Origin: a virus
IMG/VR virus record: IMGVR_UViG_3300017746_001999
Location: 1-50,471 of that record
Reading direction: 5' to 3' (one strand)
Length of the DNA: 50,471 nt
Shown piece by piece: positions 37,677-46,679 of this stretch. The notes beneath the pieces were generated by a model that was not told the DNA's origin, ran no database searches, and was given only the letters and a program-made list of their open reading frames with translations. Position 1 is the first letter of the stretch; every line of letters begins with the position of its first letter. A program made the position numbers and the translations under genes.

Positions 37677-38699
37677 TTACTTTTGAGATTTTCTGATTGC
37701 AGAAAGGTAGGTTTGCATCACGTCTGAAGTAGATTCAGCGATAGCATCTGATGCTTCGTCTACTGTTTCTTCTGCGATAGTGGATTCAATTGCTTCTGGT
37801 TTGAAATTCGCTTCTTTCACGATTGCAACTTTTTCTGCAAACGATTCAGCATCATGGAATTCAAATCCTTCAACCAATTTAGTTAGTTTTTCAACTTGGG
37901 TATCAGCCAAACCTTTAGATGCTTCAGCAATAACTGCTTCACGTCTAAATGTGTCTAGCTCTACAGACAATGACATTGCTTCTTCAGTGCGCTCATTAAT
38001 AGCTGTTTCCAACTCTTTAACTTGCTCAGATAGATCGTCAACTAGGTCAACTTTCTCATCTGGTACTGCAATGTAAGATTCAGTGAATACGTCTTTCAAC
38101 TTCTCCATGAATCCTTCTGCGATTTCTGTGCGTAGACCTGATTGAATAGCAACTTTGTTGTCTTCAACCCATGTCTCAACCACATAGTTTAGGTAGCCAT
38201 CAACCTGCTCAGCCAATTCAGTTTTCTGTGTAGATAACTCTTCAGCCAATTCAGTTGCGTATGTTTCTTCCAGACGATCAATTTCTTCTGCAAGTTTTGT
38301 TTTGATAGCAGATTCAAAGATAACGGCAGTTTTAGTCTTGAACTCTTCTGAAAGAGTTGCTTCAGACTCAACCAATGCGTCAAGTTCAGTTGTATAGTCG
38401 AATTGTACTGCCGCAGTTGCATCTTCTGCCACTACATCAGCTTCTTCGCCTTCTACTTCTTCGCCCATCATTTTACCGTAAGATGCTTGAAGATCTGCTT
38501 TTTTCATCTTCGACATTTTACCGTACATTGCATTAATCATGCCAGCTTTGGTCTTTGGTGCCGCCGCCTGTGTTGTAGCTTTAGCCGCTTTATCGACAGA
38601 ATCGACAGACGCAACTTCAGCGTTTTTAGGATCATGAGCTTCTTCCACAACGTTCTCGTCATGGAGTTCTGCATCAGTGATCTGATTTTCTTCAGACAT
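37677..38699 (-). CDS. gp22: Prohead scaffold protein gp22
   Basis: A 340-residue acidic, strongly helical protein with long coiled coils (about 110-290: Glu/Leu-rich heptads such as LDALVESEATLSEEFKTK). Alanine- and glutamate-rich composition, and position between the protease gp21 and capsid gp23, identify the prohead core scaffold, degraded by gp21 during maturation. Confidence 0.88.
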   Translation of the reverse strand: MSEENQITDAELHDENVVEEAHDPKNAEVASVDSVDKAAKATTQAAAPKTKAGMINAMYGKMSKMKKADLQASYGKMMGEEVEGEEADVVAEDATAAVQFDYTTELDALVESEATLSEEFKTKTAVIFESAIKTKLAEEIDRLEETYATELAEELSTQKTELAEQVDGYLNYVVETWVEDNKVAIQSGLRTEIAEGFMEKLKDVFTESYIAVPDEKVDLVDDLSEQVKELETAINERTEEAMSLSVELDTFRREAVIAEASKGLADTQVEKLTKLVEGFEFHDAESFAEKVAIVKEANFKPEAIESTIAEETVDEASDAIAESTSDVMQTYLSAIRKSQK

Positions 38700-38710
38700 G
38701 CTGTACTCCT

Positions 38711-39373
38711 TTACATGCTTTTTGTTTTGAGTAACGAGAGGAAATTCTTGAACTCACGTGTCTGTGTCTCATAAAGATCAGCACGTGGAGCCTTTTTAAC
38801 TTCAGTCTCCATTCTTTCAATTTCTCTTGCTTCGATTACGCCGTTATTCCAAACCCAGTCCACGCCTTCCATTATTCCATTTACGAAAGCTTGCGGGGCG
38901 GATGGATCTTGTACAATATCAACTGTATTAAGAATAAAGTCTTCTTTGACCATTGTTACGCCGTTTCTCTGTTCGAGACTACCCATACCACGAGTTGACA
39001 CACCTAGTTGAACACCACCATCAAGTAAACCTTTTACGATCTTTCCCATTGGAGTATCTAATATCTGTGCCTTACCCATCACATTATTACCTTCAAATTG
39101 AAGATCAGTAATAAGATGAGATACTTTGTCTAAGTTAACAGTAGGACCTTCGGGGTGATTTAACTCACCAACTGCTCTCTTAGTCATTACTTGATCCGTT
39201 ACGTACTTTTCTACTGCCTTTTCCATTATAGGTTTGGGGTAGATCCGTCCGTTACGGTTCTTCGATTCTGCCATCGCAAAGATACCTTCGATAACATAAG
39301 ACTTTTCGCCTTTATCGTTAGCCTCGACTATGCACTGCACATCGGTTTCGGTATACTCTGTGATAAGTTTCAT
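38711..39373 (-). CDS. gp21: Prohead protease gp21
   Basis: A 220-residue herpes-assemblin-type serine protease. Catalytic His73 lies in GELNHPEGP and Ser126 in LGVSTRGMG. It cleaves scaffold and capsid N-termini. The C-terminal basic region (ETEVKKAPRADLYETQTREF) is typical. It follows the gp68-like gene by three bases. Confidence 0.95.
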   Translation of the reverse strand: MKLITEYTETDVQCIVEANDKGEKSYVIEGIFAMAESKNRNGRIYPKPIMEKAVEKYVTDQVMTKRAVGELNHPEGPTVNLDKVSHLITDLQFEGNNVMGKAQILDTPMGKIVKGLLDGGVQLGVSTRGMGSLEQRNGVTMVKEDFILNTVDIVQDPSAPQAFVNGIMEGVDWVWNNGVIEAREIERMETEVKKAPRADLYETQTREFKNFLSLLKTKSM

Positions 39374-39376
39374 CGT

Positions 39377-39592
39377 TTATCCTTTAAACTGTTTAACAAA
39401 TTCCGCACCAGCCTTCTTAGCCGAGTTTAAATCACGGAACGTGTCTAACTTTTCCATGTCAACATATGTGACAAATTTGTTCTTCTCTTTATGTACCATA
39501 ACGTGGATACCTTTAATTTTGGTATCAAAGATATGTTCACCTGGTGGCATACCTTTCTTTCTTTTTTCACGTATTTCTGTGAAAGTCTTCAT
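39377..39592 (-). CDS. gp68-like prohead core protein (71 aa)
   Basis: A 71-residue basic protein (MKTFTEIREKRKKGMPPGEH...) in the gp68 position between gp67 and gp21. T4 gp68 is 141 residues, so homology is positional and by size class. The ATG at 39592 is chosen because the upstream Met at 39613 sits at the predicted start of transcription. Confidence 0.6.
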   Translation of the reverse strand: MKTFTEIREKRKKGMPPGEHIFDTKIKGIHVMVHKEKNKFVTYVDMEKLDTFRDLNSAKKAGAEFVKQFKG

Positions 39593-39617
39593 TATAGTTA
39601 CCTTTTGTTTCAACTAT

Positions 39618-39625
39618 TATTTATA
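39618..39625 (-). promoter_or_regulatory. T4-type late promoter (TATAAATA) of the head operon
   Basis: Minus-strand TATAAATA between gp67 and the gp68-like gene. It would drive gp68-like, gp21, gp22 and gp23, since no other late box is visible before gp23. Confidence 0.8.
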
Positions 39626-39648
39626 CATATAGAATTCTCTATTTGTTC

Positions 39649-39879
39649 TTATTCAGAACTAATTTCTTCTTCGGGTTCAACTGAAGCTTCTGGTTCTTCT
39701 ACTGGTTCTTCTACTGGCTCTACACCATTATGAACCGCATTTGCAACTGCAATTTTCTCTGCATCTAGAGCATCACCAATCTTTTGTGTCATCATGTCCT
39801 TAAAAGTAGGTTCTGCTTTGGCAAAGTCTTTCTCTTGCACTTGATTAATAAAGTCTTGTACTGTTTGATTCATTTCCAT
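39649..39879 (-). CDS. gp67: gp67-like prohead core protein (76 aa)
   Basis: A 76-residue protein with a helical N-terminus (TFKDMMTQKIGDALDAEKIAVANAV) and a highly acidic C-terminus of EP/EE repeats. T4 gp67 has the same plan and size (80). It is coupled to gp20 by TAATG. It is a minor prohead core component. Confidence 0.82.
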   Translation of the reverse strand: MEMNQTVQDFINQVQEKDFAKAEPTFKDMMTQKIGDALDAEKIAVANAVHNGVEPVEEPVEEPEASVEPEEEISSE

Positions 39880-41540
39880 TATTTATCATCTTTCTTCTTT
39901 TGTTTAGGATCTTTTGGATCTTTTTCAAGTTTGTCGGTATCCACACGTGGTTTCTTTTCTTCCTCGTCTGGTACAACTTTCACTTCAACTGGAGCAGGTT
40001 TAGGTGGATCATATTCCTCATCACCATCTTCGTCTGGCATAGTTTCGCCATCAGCTTCCTCTTGCTTCATTTGTTTCTTCATATCTTCCATCTCATCGTC
40101 AGATAGATTCAATACATTTTTGAAGACCCACTCTTTAGAATAGAATTCACCAACATACTGTTGTGTCATATCTAGAGTTTGTAGTCTTTCTCTAACTAAT
40201 TCTGCATTACGTAATTCCGCAAAATGGTTATCAGACACATAGTCCACAACCATTTCATTACGCCATGCTTCCCAATCCTCGTTGGTAATAGTTCCTTTAA
40301 GAACAAGTTGCTTACGTAAGATCTCAAGGAATAGTGCAGAGAACCTACGGCGCAATCTGTCGATAAACTTCTGGAACTTAAGTTCGTCACGGTTAATCTC
40401 TGTGGATCTACCTAGAAGTCCAGTTGCTTGCTCTTGCTCTAGTCTTGAACTAGGAACGTTTAAAGATCTATATAGACGCTTTTGGAAGTAAATGATGTCA
40501 TCAATTTGACCTAAGTTCTCTCCACCTGGAAGTGTAGATATCTCCGTACCTCGTCCACCTTCACGCCTTGGTAGCCAGAAGTCTTCCAACATAGACATAT
40601 GTTTACGGTCATCTTTAAGCTTACCAGTGTTAGCATCATATACCAATTTGTTTCGATAACGAGTCATGATACCTTTCATGTACTCTTCGGACTTACCTTT
40701 AGGCATATTTCCTACATCAATGTAGAAGATCCTACGTTCTGGTGCACGTGCTAGACGATAGATAACCAAACTGTCTTCCATCATGCGCAATTGGTTAATT
40801 GGTTTTAGAGCTTTGTGTAAGTAAGATACTACTTTCTTACGGCTTTCATCCAATAGTCCTGATGTCACATAGCTGACACTATCTGGTGTTAGTTTAATTC
40901 CATTAACTGTTTCGCCGGGCTTCTCCTGATAGATGAAGTGTTCGTCAACCTTTTCAACGATCTTTGCACCTGTTAGTGGATCTTTCTTAGTTTTAACTTC
41001 CTTCACCTTACGGATCTTGGTAGCATCAATAGGACGGATCTCTTGAATACCTGCTTTTAAGTTTGATTCGTTTACGACTAAGTGATGATACATACGACCA
41101 TCTACATAGAAACGTCTGAATATATCATGTCCAAGATCGTTGAATTTGAGCATATTTAATACAGTATCAAATTCTAGTTGGATCTCTTTCTTAATCTTAT
41201 CTGAAGCTTCGACATCATCAAGAACAAGTTTGACTGATAGTCCTTTATCCTCAATGGTAACTGCTTCGTTTACAATATCTTCGATAGCCGCATCGACTTC
41301 GGGGTGCATAGCAACTCCACGATATTGTCTAATTAGTTCAATATTATCTTTAGATTCATCACCGTCTAGGTTTACATATTGACCGAAGTGAGAACCTGAT
41401 GCAGTAACGTATCCTGCTCCATCATCATCCGTTGGTGGTACAATGGAATCAAGTTGATTCTTAGCCGCCGCTTTACGTGCGCCAGCTCTACGAATCTCGA
41501 AGCCGAATAATTTAATGCCTTGATTACTGTTGTCTGCCAT
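39879..41540 (-). CDS. gp20: Portal protein gp20
   Basis: A 553-residue dodecameric portal, close to T4 gp20 (524). Landmarks: GSHFGQYVNLDG, EIRPIDATKIRKVKE, RAPERRIFYIDVGNMPKGKSEEYM and FWLPRREGGRGTEISTLPGGENLGQ (quoted as FWLPRREGGRGTEISTLPGG). The tail after residue 495 is Lys/Glu/Asp-rich. It has its own late promoter. Confidence 0.97.
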   Translation of the reverse strand: MADNSNQGIKLFGFEIRRAGARKAAAKNQLDSIVPPTDDDGAGYVTASGSHFGQYVNLDGDESKDNIELIRQYRGVAMHPEVDAAIEDIVNEAVTIEDKGLSVKLVLDDVEASDKIKKEIQLEFDTVLNMLKFNDLGHDIFRRFYVDGRMYHHLVVNESNLKAGIQEIRPIDATKIRKVKEVKTKKDPLTGAKIVEKVDEHFIYQEKPGETVNGIKLTPDSVSYVTSGLLDESRKKVVSYLHKALKPINQLRMMEDSLVIYRLARAPERRIFYIDVGNMPKGKSEEYMKGIMTRYRNKLVYDANTGKLKDDRKHMSMLEDFWLPRREGGRGTEISTLPGGENLGQIDDIIYFQKRLYRSLNVPSSRLEQEQATGLLGRSTEINRDELKFQKFIDRLRRRFSALFLEILRKQLVLKGTITNEDWEAWRNEMVVDYVSDNHFAELRNAELVRERLQTLDMTQQYVGEFYSKEWVFKNVLNLSDDEMEDMKKQMKQEEADGETMPDEDGDEEYDPPKPAPVEVKVVPDEEEKKPRVDTDKLEKDPKDPKQKKKDDK

Positions 41541-41563
41541 AGTTTCTTTCCATTTAATAATAA

Positions 41564-41587
41564 GGTAGAGGAGAAATCCCCTCTACC
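41564..41587 (-). terminator. Hairpin in the gp20 leader, possible weak terminator
   Basis: Minus strand: stem GGTAGAGG/CCTCTACC (41587-41580 and 41571-41564) with an eight-base loop, followed by TTATTATTAAA. It lies after the late promoter at 41599, so it is in the gp20 leader as well as downstream of gp19. The T-tract is interrupted. Confidence 0.5.
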
Positions 41588-41591
41588 CCTT

Positions 41592-41599
41592 TATTTATA
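41592..41599 (-). promoter_or_regulatory. T4-type late promoter (TATAAATA) of gp20
   Basis: Minus-strand TATAAATA between gp19 and gp20, 52 bases before the gp20 ATG, with a hairpin in the intervening leader. Confidence 0.8.
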
Positions 41600-41605
41600 A
41601 CGATA

Positions 41606-42133
41606 TTAAGTAGTCGTTGTACTTTCCCAATACTGAACTTGGAACTCAACTGGGAATTCTTCAATTGCCCCTGTTGTGTCGTAGTTCAGATCAATAGCAC
41701 CAACATTGGTTGGGAAACAACCACGGAAAGTGTATGATTTGAGTACCGTTTCGTCACGATCTAATTGATCAACAATAAGATCAGACTGATAATCGGCTGG
41801 GTTAACGATACCAGTGTTAGTTGTGTGACCGTTAATACCGTTCATCCAACGTTCCATAGCATCACGAACTCCAAAGTCCGTATCGTTAATGATTGTTACA
41901 GTCCATGGTTCAAATGTTCTGTCTCCTGCAATCTGTAACTGTCTACCTCTGAATGATACAGGGATAGGAGCAATCACTGATGCAGGTAACTGAGCACCTT
42001 TACACATGAATGATGTTTGTTCGACGTTGCCACCTGCGTAAGCTGGGAAGTTAACTGTTACCTTAAATAGGTTAGGTCTAGCTCCACCACCAGCGAGTTT
42101 GGCTTTAAAATCGTCTACTCCGAGAATAGCCAT
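41606..42133 (-). CDS. gp19: Tail tube protein gp19
   Basis: A 175-residue tube protein (T4: 163). Landmarks are LFKVTVNFP, MCKGAQLPAS, the FEPWTVTIINDTDFGVRDAMERWM strand-helix (quoted as TVTIINDTDFGVRDAMERWM) and the C-terminal FRGCFPTNVGAIDL. It assembles as hexamer rings inside the sheath. It follows gp18 by 23 bases. Confidence 0.95.
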   Translation of the reverse strand: MAILGVDDFKAKLAGGGARPNLFKVTVNFPAYAGGNVEQTSFMCKGAQLPASVIAPIPVSFRGRQLQIAGDRTFEPWTVTIINDTDFGVRDAMERWMNGINGHTTNTGIVNPADYQSDLIVDQLDRDETVLKSYTFRGCFPTNVGAIDLNYDTTGAIEEFPVEFQVQYWESTTTT

Positions 42134-42153
42134 TTAAATGTTCCTTTCTACTC

Positions 42154-42161
42154 TACTTATA
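42154..42161 (-). promoter_or_regulatory. Variant late promoter (TATAAGTA)
   Basis: Minus-strand TATAAGTA, one base off the late consensus, overlapping the gp18 stop and 20 bases before the gp19 ATG. Tube protein is needed in bulk, so a separate promoter is plausible. Confidence 0.45.
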
Positions 42162-43884
42162 CAGTGCCGACAACTTCTTCAAACTCTACTCCACTGCGTA
42201 CTGCAACAAAGTTAAGGGTGATGAAGTTGATGGAACGTGCTGGTTTGATGAAGACGTTAGCAATAAACTCATTGCGGTCAATAACTGACGAAGTGTTGTT
42301 TGTTTCGTCACAAACTACTTTGAAGTCTGTAATACCACGGCGACCTTTGATTTCTCTTAGGACTGGTTCTACGATGTTAACGAATTCTGCACGAGTGAAC
42401 TCATCATTAAGTTCAAACATTACATTTTTAGCCGCTTCACCGATAGCTCTCTCTAGTGTGAGGAACAATCTGCGAACATTGATACGATCAAATGCTGATG
42501 GTCTATTTAAGTGAGTTTTATCACCAAAGAGTAGAACACCTTGACCTGGGATATTGCCAACAGGGTTAACGCCTGCTTTATACAATGTATCACGTTGTGC
42601 TTTAGTTGGGTTGTATACAGTAGATGTAACACCTAAGTATTGTCCACGTCTTCCACCAGCTGGTGAGATCCATGGTGCACCATTTGCGTCTGATGCTGAC
42701 ATAATGCCCGCTGTAGACGATGCGGCAGGGACACTAACATATTTGTCGTTATATTTGTCGTATACCTTTAACCAGTTACAATCAACAAATAATGTGCTGT
42801 CGAAAGTAAATGCGTTTGTTGTAGCTAAAACGTTTGTTGTAATTGTCGCTGGGTTATTGACACCAACAACATCGTTTCTAGCAGGACCTGCAACTACTAC
42901 ACAATCTTTACGTGCTTTTGCTGTTGCTACAAGATCATTAACAACTGTTACCTGATCTGCACTTGAGGTCATACCCGGAGCGATTAAGAAGTCAACTTCA
43001 ACAGTATCTACATCTTCATATAGATCGTATGCGCCTGTGATATCTCCTGCTGTATATCCACTTGATACTACACCACCTGTTAGGTTATATGTCTTAATAG
43101 CAGGTGCTGATAGGATGAAATCTTCTCCACTATCTGCGGCAGTACCTGCACCAACATCTGAGAATGCTGTTTCAAAGCCAGCCATCCAAACATAGTTTGA
43201 ACCTGTGTTGACAATATCTTTAACGTAGTTTGTTGATCCGTCTGCATTTTTAGCATCTAAAGCTAATGATACGAATGGATATGTTTCCAGTACTGCGCCT
43301 TTAGCACCAAAATTACCAAGAGTATCGATAACTGCAACGTGTACTTCGTCATTTGTTGCATTCTTAGATGTGGCGTGTGCTGATGTTCCCGGCTGTCCAT
43401 CGAAGTTAGGTTTATAAGCCCAATTAGTAAATGATGATGTATGAGCAGGACATACTTGAATTTGAAGGGTATTACCTAGATCTCCTGGGTATCTACCGAT
43501 AAATGTGTGACCGTCTGAGTCACGTGCAGAGATTTGGGTATCCCAATCGTCTGCGTTTTTGATTGTGGGATTGTCCGTAGTGGCGTTAACATTATCGTGT
43601 GCGTTTCTCGCAGTTGATGTGATTGCACGTGTTACGAATAGATCTGAGCTATAACGTAAATAGTATGCCGCCGTGTGGAAATCTCCACTAAAAGCATCAT
43701 TAGGTGTTCCAAATGTAGATGCGAGTTCTGTCTCATTAGAGACCCTTACTCTTGCATCGACTGGACCCCAACGGAATGCGCCAACTACTGCACCAGTTGT
43801 AGACTGTACATTAGGCACTGTGCCTGACAGATCTACTTCTTTGATAACAATCGCTGGACTTTGGGATGGTGTTCCAATTGCCAT
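42157..43884 (-). CDS. gp18: Tail sheath protein gp18
   Basis: A 575-residue contractile sheath protein (T4: 659). Recognisable parts include the N-terminal SPAIVIKEVDLSGTVPNVQS and TTGAVVGAFRWGPV. The C-terminus has APWISPAGGRRGQYLGV, LFGDKTHLNRPSAFDRINVRRLF and ARSINFITLNFVAVRSGVEFEEVVG (both in part). It has its own late promoter. Confidence 0.96.
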   Translation of the reverse strand: MAIGTPSQSPAIVIKEVDLSGTVPNVQSTTGAVVGAFRWGPVDARVRVSNETELASTFGTPNDAFSGDFHTAAYYLRYSSDLFVTRAITSTARNAHDNVNATTDNPTIKNADDWDTQISARDSDGHTFIGRYPGDLGNTLQIQVCPAHTSSFTNWAYKPNFDGQPGTSAHATSKNATNDEVHVAVIDTLGNFGAKGAVLETYPFVSLALDAKNADGSTNYVKDIVNTGSNYVWMAGFETAFSDVGAGTAADSGEDFILSAPAIKTYNLTGGVVSSGYTAGDITGAYDLYEDVDTVEVDFLIAPGMTSSADQVTVVNDLVATAKARKDCVVVAGPARNDVVGVNNPATITTNVLATTNAFTFDSTLFVDCNWLKVYDKYNDKYVSVPAASSTAGIMSASDANGAPWISPAGGRRGQYLGVTSTVYNPTKAQRDTLYKAGVNPVGNIPGQGVLLFGDKTHLNRPSAFDRINVRRLFLTLERAIGEAAKNVMFELNDEFTRAEFVNIVEPVLREIKGRRGITDFKVVCDETNNTSSVIDRNEFIANVFIKPARSINFITLNFVAVRSGVEFEEVVGTV

Positions 43885-43947
43885 GGTTATTTTCCTTTTG
43901 AAATGATAAGTAATACATAATGCGGTGGGATTTCAAGGTTACGCTGT

Positions 43948-43955
43948 TATTTATA
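43948..43955 (-). promoter_or_regulatory. T4-type late promoter (TATAAATA) of gp18
   Basis: Minus-strand TATAAATA in the 87-base gap between gp17 and gp18, 64 bases before the ATG; AAAAGGAAAA is the ribosome-binding site. Confidence 0.8.
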
Positions 43956-43971
43956 AGAAAACTATTCCTAG

Positions 43972-45564
43972 CTATTTCATATCCCACGTATCAGATATTG
44001 CCCATCCAAACTTAGCGGGATCAACAGGACTTGGCGTATCTACAACACCATCATCAATAAATCCAAATGGAAGTACATCATCTTCAATATCTTGCATTCT
44101 TTGTTTAAATAACATGTCTTTTAGATTAATGTCTGTCATATCACCAAAGTATGCCGAAGATGCAAAATATCCAAACAATACAAGGTTCATCACAAGATCA
44201 TCGTGATTACCATTCGAAGCCTCAAATGAGTTACCTCTTGCTTCGAATGTAGATATTTCTATAATAGTCTGCTCATCCACAATGTCTAGTTTATGACTTT
44301 CGAGTATATCTTTGAAGCCAGAACAACCAATACGTTTGATCTTTCTGTTCATCTCAATACCCAAACCACTACTCTTTGTAGCACTTTCAACGTGCATGTT
44401 CTCATATTCTATGTCTTGGTATAGACCCTGACATACCAAAGATCCCTGATCATTTGCTTCGATAACAACATATGCATTATTATATGCTGTTGCAAACTTC
44501 GCAATGATGTCTGGAAATAGAATAGGAGATATCCTATTGTTTCGATATACTGCTACTTGTTTAAAGGGAACTGTACTAATATCAATTATGGTAAACGTAG
44601 AGTAGTCTTGTCCACGACCTTTAGCCACATCTACCATCATAATATACTCATGTCCCTTTTCAGTTTCATCATATATTAGACAGTCGCCATTTACTCTGAT
44701 GGGGTTCTTTGCTCTCAGTTTCATAAGAGTTTCAGCATCAATCAATGTATCGCCAGTACCAAAGAATGTATTACCATACTCTTGATCAAACTGTAATTGA
44801 CTTGTGTTGTTTATTGTTTCTAATTTCCAATCCTGATCTCGACCAGGAACATCCCACCAATCAACTCTAAATGGTACAAAGCTATTAGTCTTTTGCTGTG
44901 CGCCTTCCCATATCTTATGGAATACGTTACCGATACCATTAGCTGTTGATGTAATAATAACCTTTGTGTCTTTACCAGACGATACAACAGGATATGTTGA
45001 CGTATAGAATTGTGCATCATTCTCAACGAATGCAAACTCGTCCAAGAACAGAAGGTTAATAGATAACCCACGAATAGAGGATCCACTTGTTGCAGACGCA
45101 AGGATCTTAGAGTTATTAGAGAATTCAATAGAGCCTTTGTTAAGAGCCTTAGTTCCGGGCTGTAAGAAGAATGGAAGGTTCTCCAACATAAGCGTGACAC
45201 GTGCTAACATCTCACGTGCAGTTGCACCTTTGTTAGCTAAAACTGCAATGTTCTTTTCTGAGTGGAAGATAGCATACCATAAGATATATGCAACGGAAGA
45301 TATTGACTTACCACTCTGCCGACAAGCTAATACAATAGAAAATCTACTATTGTTGAAATGGTCAAACATCTTCTCTTGATATGGATAAAGGTCAAAGTTA
45401 ACCAATCCTCTATCAAGGTGAATAACTTTACAATATGTCTTAGCAAAGTATTTAGGATCATCCATACACTTCTTGTACTCAAGAATATCATCCTGAGACC
45501 ATGGTTCTACCACACCATCCTTTTTAACATTTTGGTTACCCAAATACGTTTTTGCGTTAATCAT
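43972..45564 (-). CDS. gp17: Large terminase gp17
   Basis: A 530-residue packaging motor. ATPase Walker A is CRQSGKS (81-87), Walker B LLFLDE (D175/E176), and the coupling STAN motif ITSTANG is near 205-210. The C-terminal RNase H-like nuclease has MVDVAKGRGQD (D312, D320), VIEANDQG and a late NHDDLVM. It is shorter than T4 gp17 (610). Overlaps gp16 by eight bases. Confidence 0.97.
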   Translation of the reverse strand: MINAKTYLGNQNVKKDGVVEPWSQDDILEYKKCMDDPKYFAKTYCKVIHLDRGLVNFDLYPYQEKMFDHFNNSRFSIVLACRQSGKSISSVAYILWYAIFHSEKNIAVLANKGATAREMLARVTLMLENLPFFLQPGTKALNKGSIEFSNNSKILASATSGSSIRGLSINLLFLDEFAFVENDAQFYTSTYPVVSSGKDTKVIITSTANGIGNVFHKIWEGAQQKTNSFVPFRVDWWDVPGRDQDWKLETINNTSQLQFDQEYGNTFFGTGDTLIDAETLMKLRAKNPIRVNGDCLIYDETEKGHEYIMMVDVAKGRGQDYSTFTIIDISTVPFKQVAVYRNNRISPILFPDIIAKFATAYNNAYVVIEANDQGSLVCQGLYQDIEYENMHVESATKSSGLGIEMNRKIKRIGCSGFKDILESHKLDIVDEQTIIEISTFEARGNSFEASNGNHDDLVMNLVLFGYFASSAYFGDMTDINLKDMLFKQRMQDIEDDVLPFGFIDDGVVDTPSPVDPAKFGWAISDTWDMK

Positions 45565-45913
45565 CTGGTGTAATATCGATCACATCATTGTTATTGCTAT
45601 CGACATCCTGTAGCATTCTTTGTAGATCTGTTGTAGATCCTATAAAGACATTATTATTGGTTGTCCCACTTTCAATCTGTGGAACATCACTTTTATTGAT
45701 ATCTTTGTGTTTTTTGTTAAGATCCATAAGCTTGTCATTGACATCTGCAATGTTCTTAATCATACCAGACAAGACTTCGTATGCACGTGGATGCTCACTC
45801 TCTCGTGCAACTTCCATCATCATACTTAGGGCATCTTGGCCTTTTCCTATGAGATCGTAATACGTATCACGTGACTTGTCATAGTCACTCTTGATGTTCT
45901 CATCATCCGTCAT
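45557..45913 (-). CDS. gp16: Small terminase gp16
   Basis: A 118-residue helical protein (T4: 164). Central helices KGQDALSMMMEVARESEHPRA and VLSGMIKNIADVNDKLMDLNKK (in part) match the oligomerisation hairpin of small terminases. The C-terminus is acidic. It recognises DNA and stimulates gp17; it sits directly upstream of it. Confidence 0.88.
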   Translation of the reverse strand: MTDDENIKSDYDKSRDTYYDLIGKGQDALSMMMEVARESEHPRAYEVLSGMIKNIADVNDKLMDLNKKHKDINKSDVPQIESGTTNNNVFIGSTTDLQRMLQDVDSNNNDVIDITPDD

Positions 45914-46679
45914 CGCTCGTTATTTCCTCATAATTATAAAGCTGGGTAAAGCCATAGTCAGAATCATACTGTGGTATTATAGTTGGTGTAGTAGTTATCG
46001 TAGCATATTTAGTGCCTTTAGTAACTTCCAATTCAGCAATGGATTTAGTGATAACTTCACCATCGTCTATTGAACCTGTAAAGCTAGTTTTAACCTCAAA
46101 GTCCATCACATACTGAACTGTTTGCCTTTGTTCTTGAGGACCTTCACCTTCTTGTACAAATGCAACAGACTGAAGTGTGATAGGAATATCCTCTTTTATA
46201 TCTGGATAATCTTTATATGGCTTCATGGTCACAGTATATTGTGGTGAGAATGTTGGTATGATCTGTTCTACAATTTGTAATGCATCATCCTGATTATTTG
46301 CGTAGATACCAAGAGAAAATGTTACAATGTAAGGAACTGATTGTCTTACCTTTGCACGTTTCTTATTATCATCCACACCAGCTTGTCTTAATCTAGTATT
46401 AGTCTTAGATAATTGTCGTGTAGAATCATATGCCAGTGATGTCATTTCAAAGGACATACGTGGAAGCTTCATGGCGACTGAGTCATCTTTACCAAACTCA
46501 CCTACTTGTTGTAGCCTAAGAAGAAACTTAGATCTAGGGGAATATGCCAAAGGTACACGAACTGTGCTCAGAACCTTACCATTCTTATCAGTTCTCATTA
46601 CATGTATCTTAGTAAAGAGTGAACCAAATATGGCAACTGTCTTCCGCAGTCTTTCGTGATAAAAGTAATCATTAAACAT
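45903..46679 (-). CDS. gp15: Tail sheath stabiliser gp15
   Basis: A 258-residue protein (T4: 272). Landmarks are MFNDYFYHERLRKTVAIFGSLF, in part, then VPLAYSPRSKFLLR, PRMSFEMTSLAYDSTRQL and YVMDFEVKTSFTG, all typical of gp15, which caps the tail and joins it to the neck. It overlaps gp16 by 11 bases. Confidence 0.93.
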   Translation of the reverse strand: MFNDYFYHERLRKTVAIFGSLFTKIHVMRTDKNGKVLSTVRVPLAYSPRSKFLLRLQQVGEFGKDDSVAMKLPRMSFEMTSLAYDSTRQLSKTNTRLRQAGVDDNKKRAKVRQSVPYIVTFSLGIYANNQDDALQIVEQIIPTFSPQYTVTMKPYKDYPDIKEDIPITLQSVAFVQEGEGPQEQRQTVQYVMDFEVKTSFTGSIDDGEVITKSIAELEVTKGTKYATITTTPTIIPQYDSDYGFTQLYNYEEITSDDG

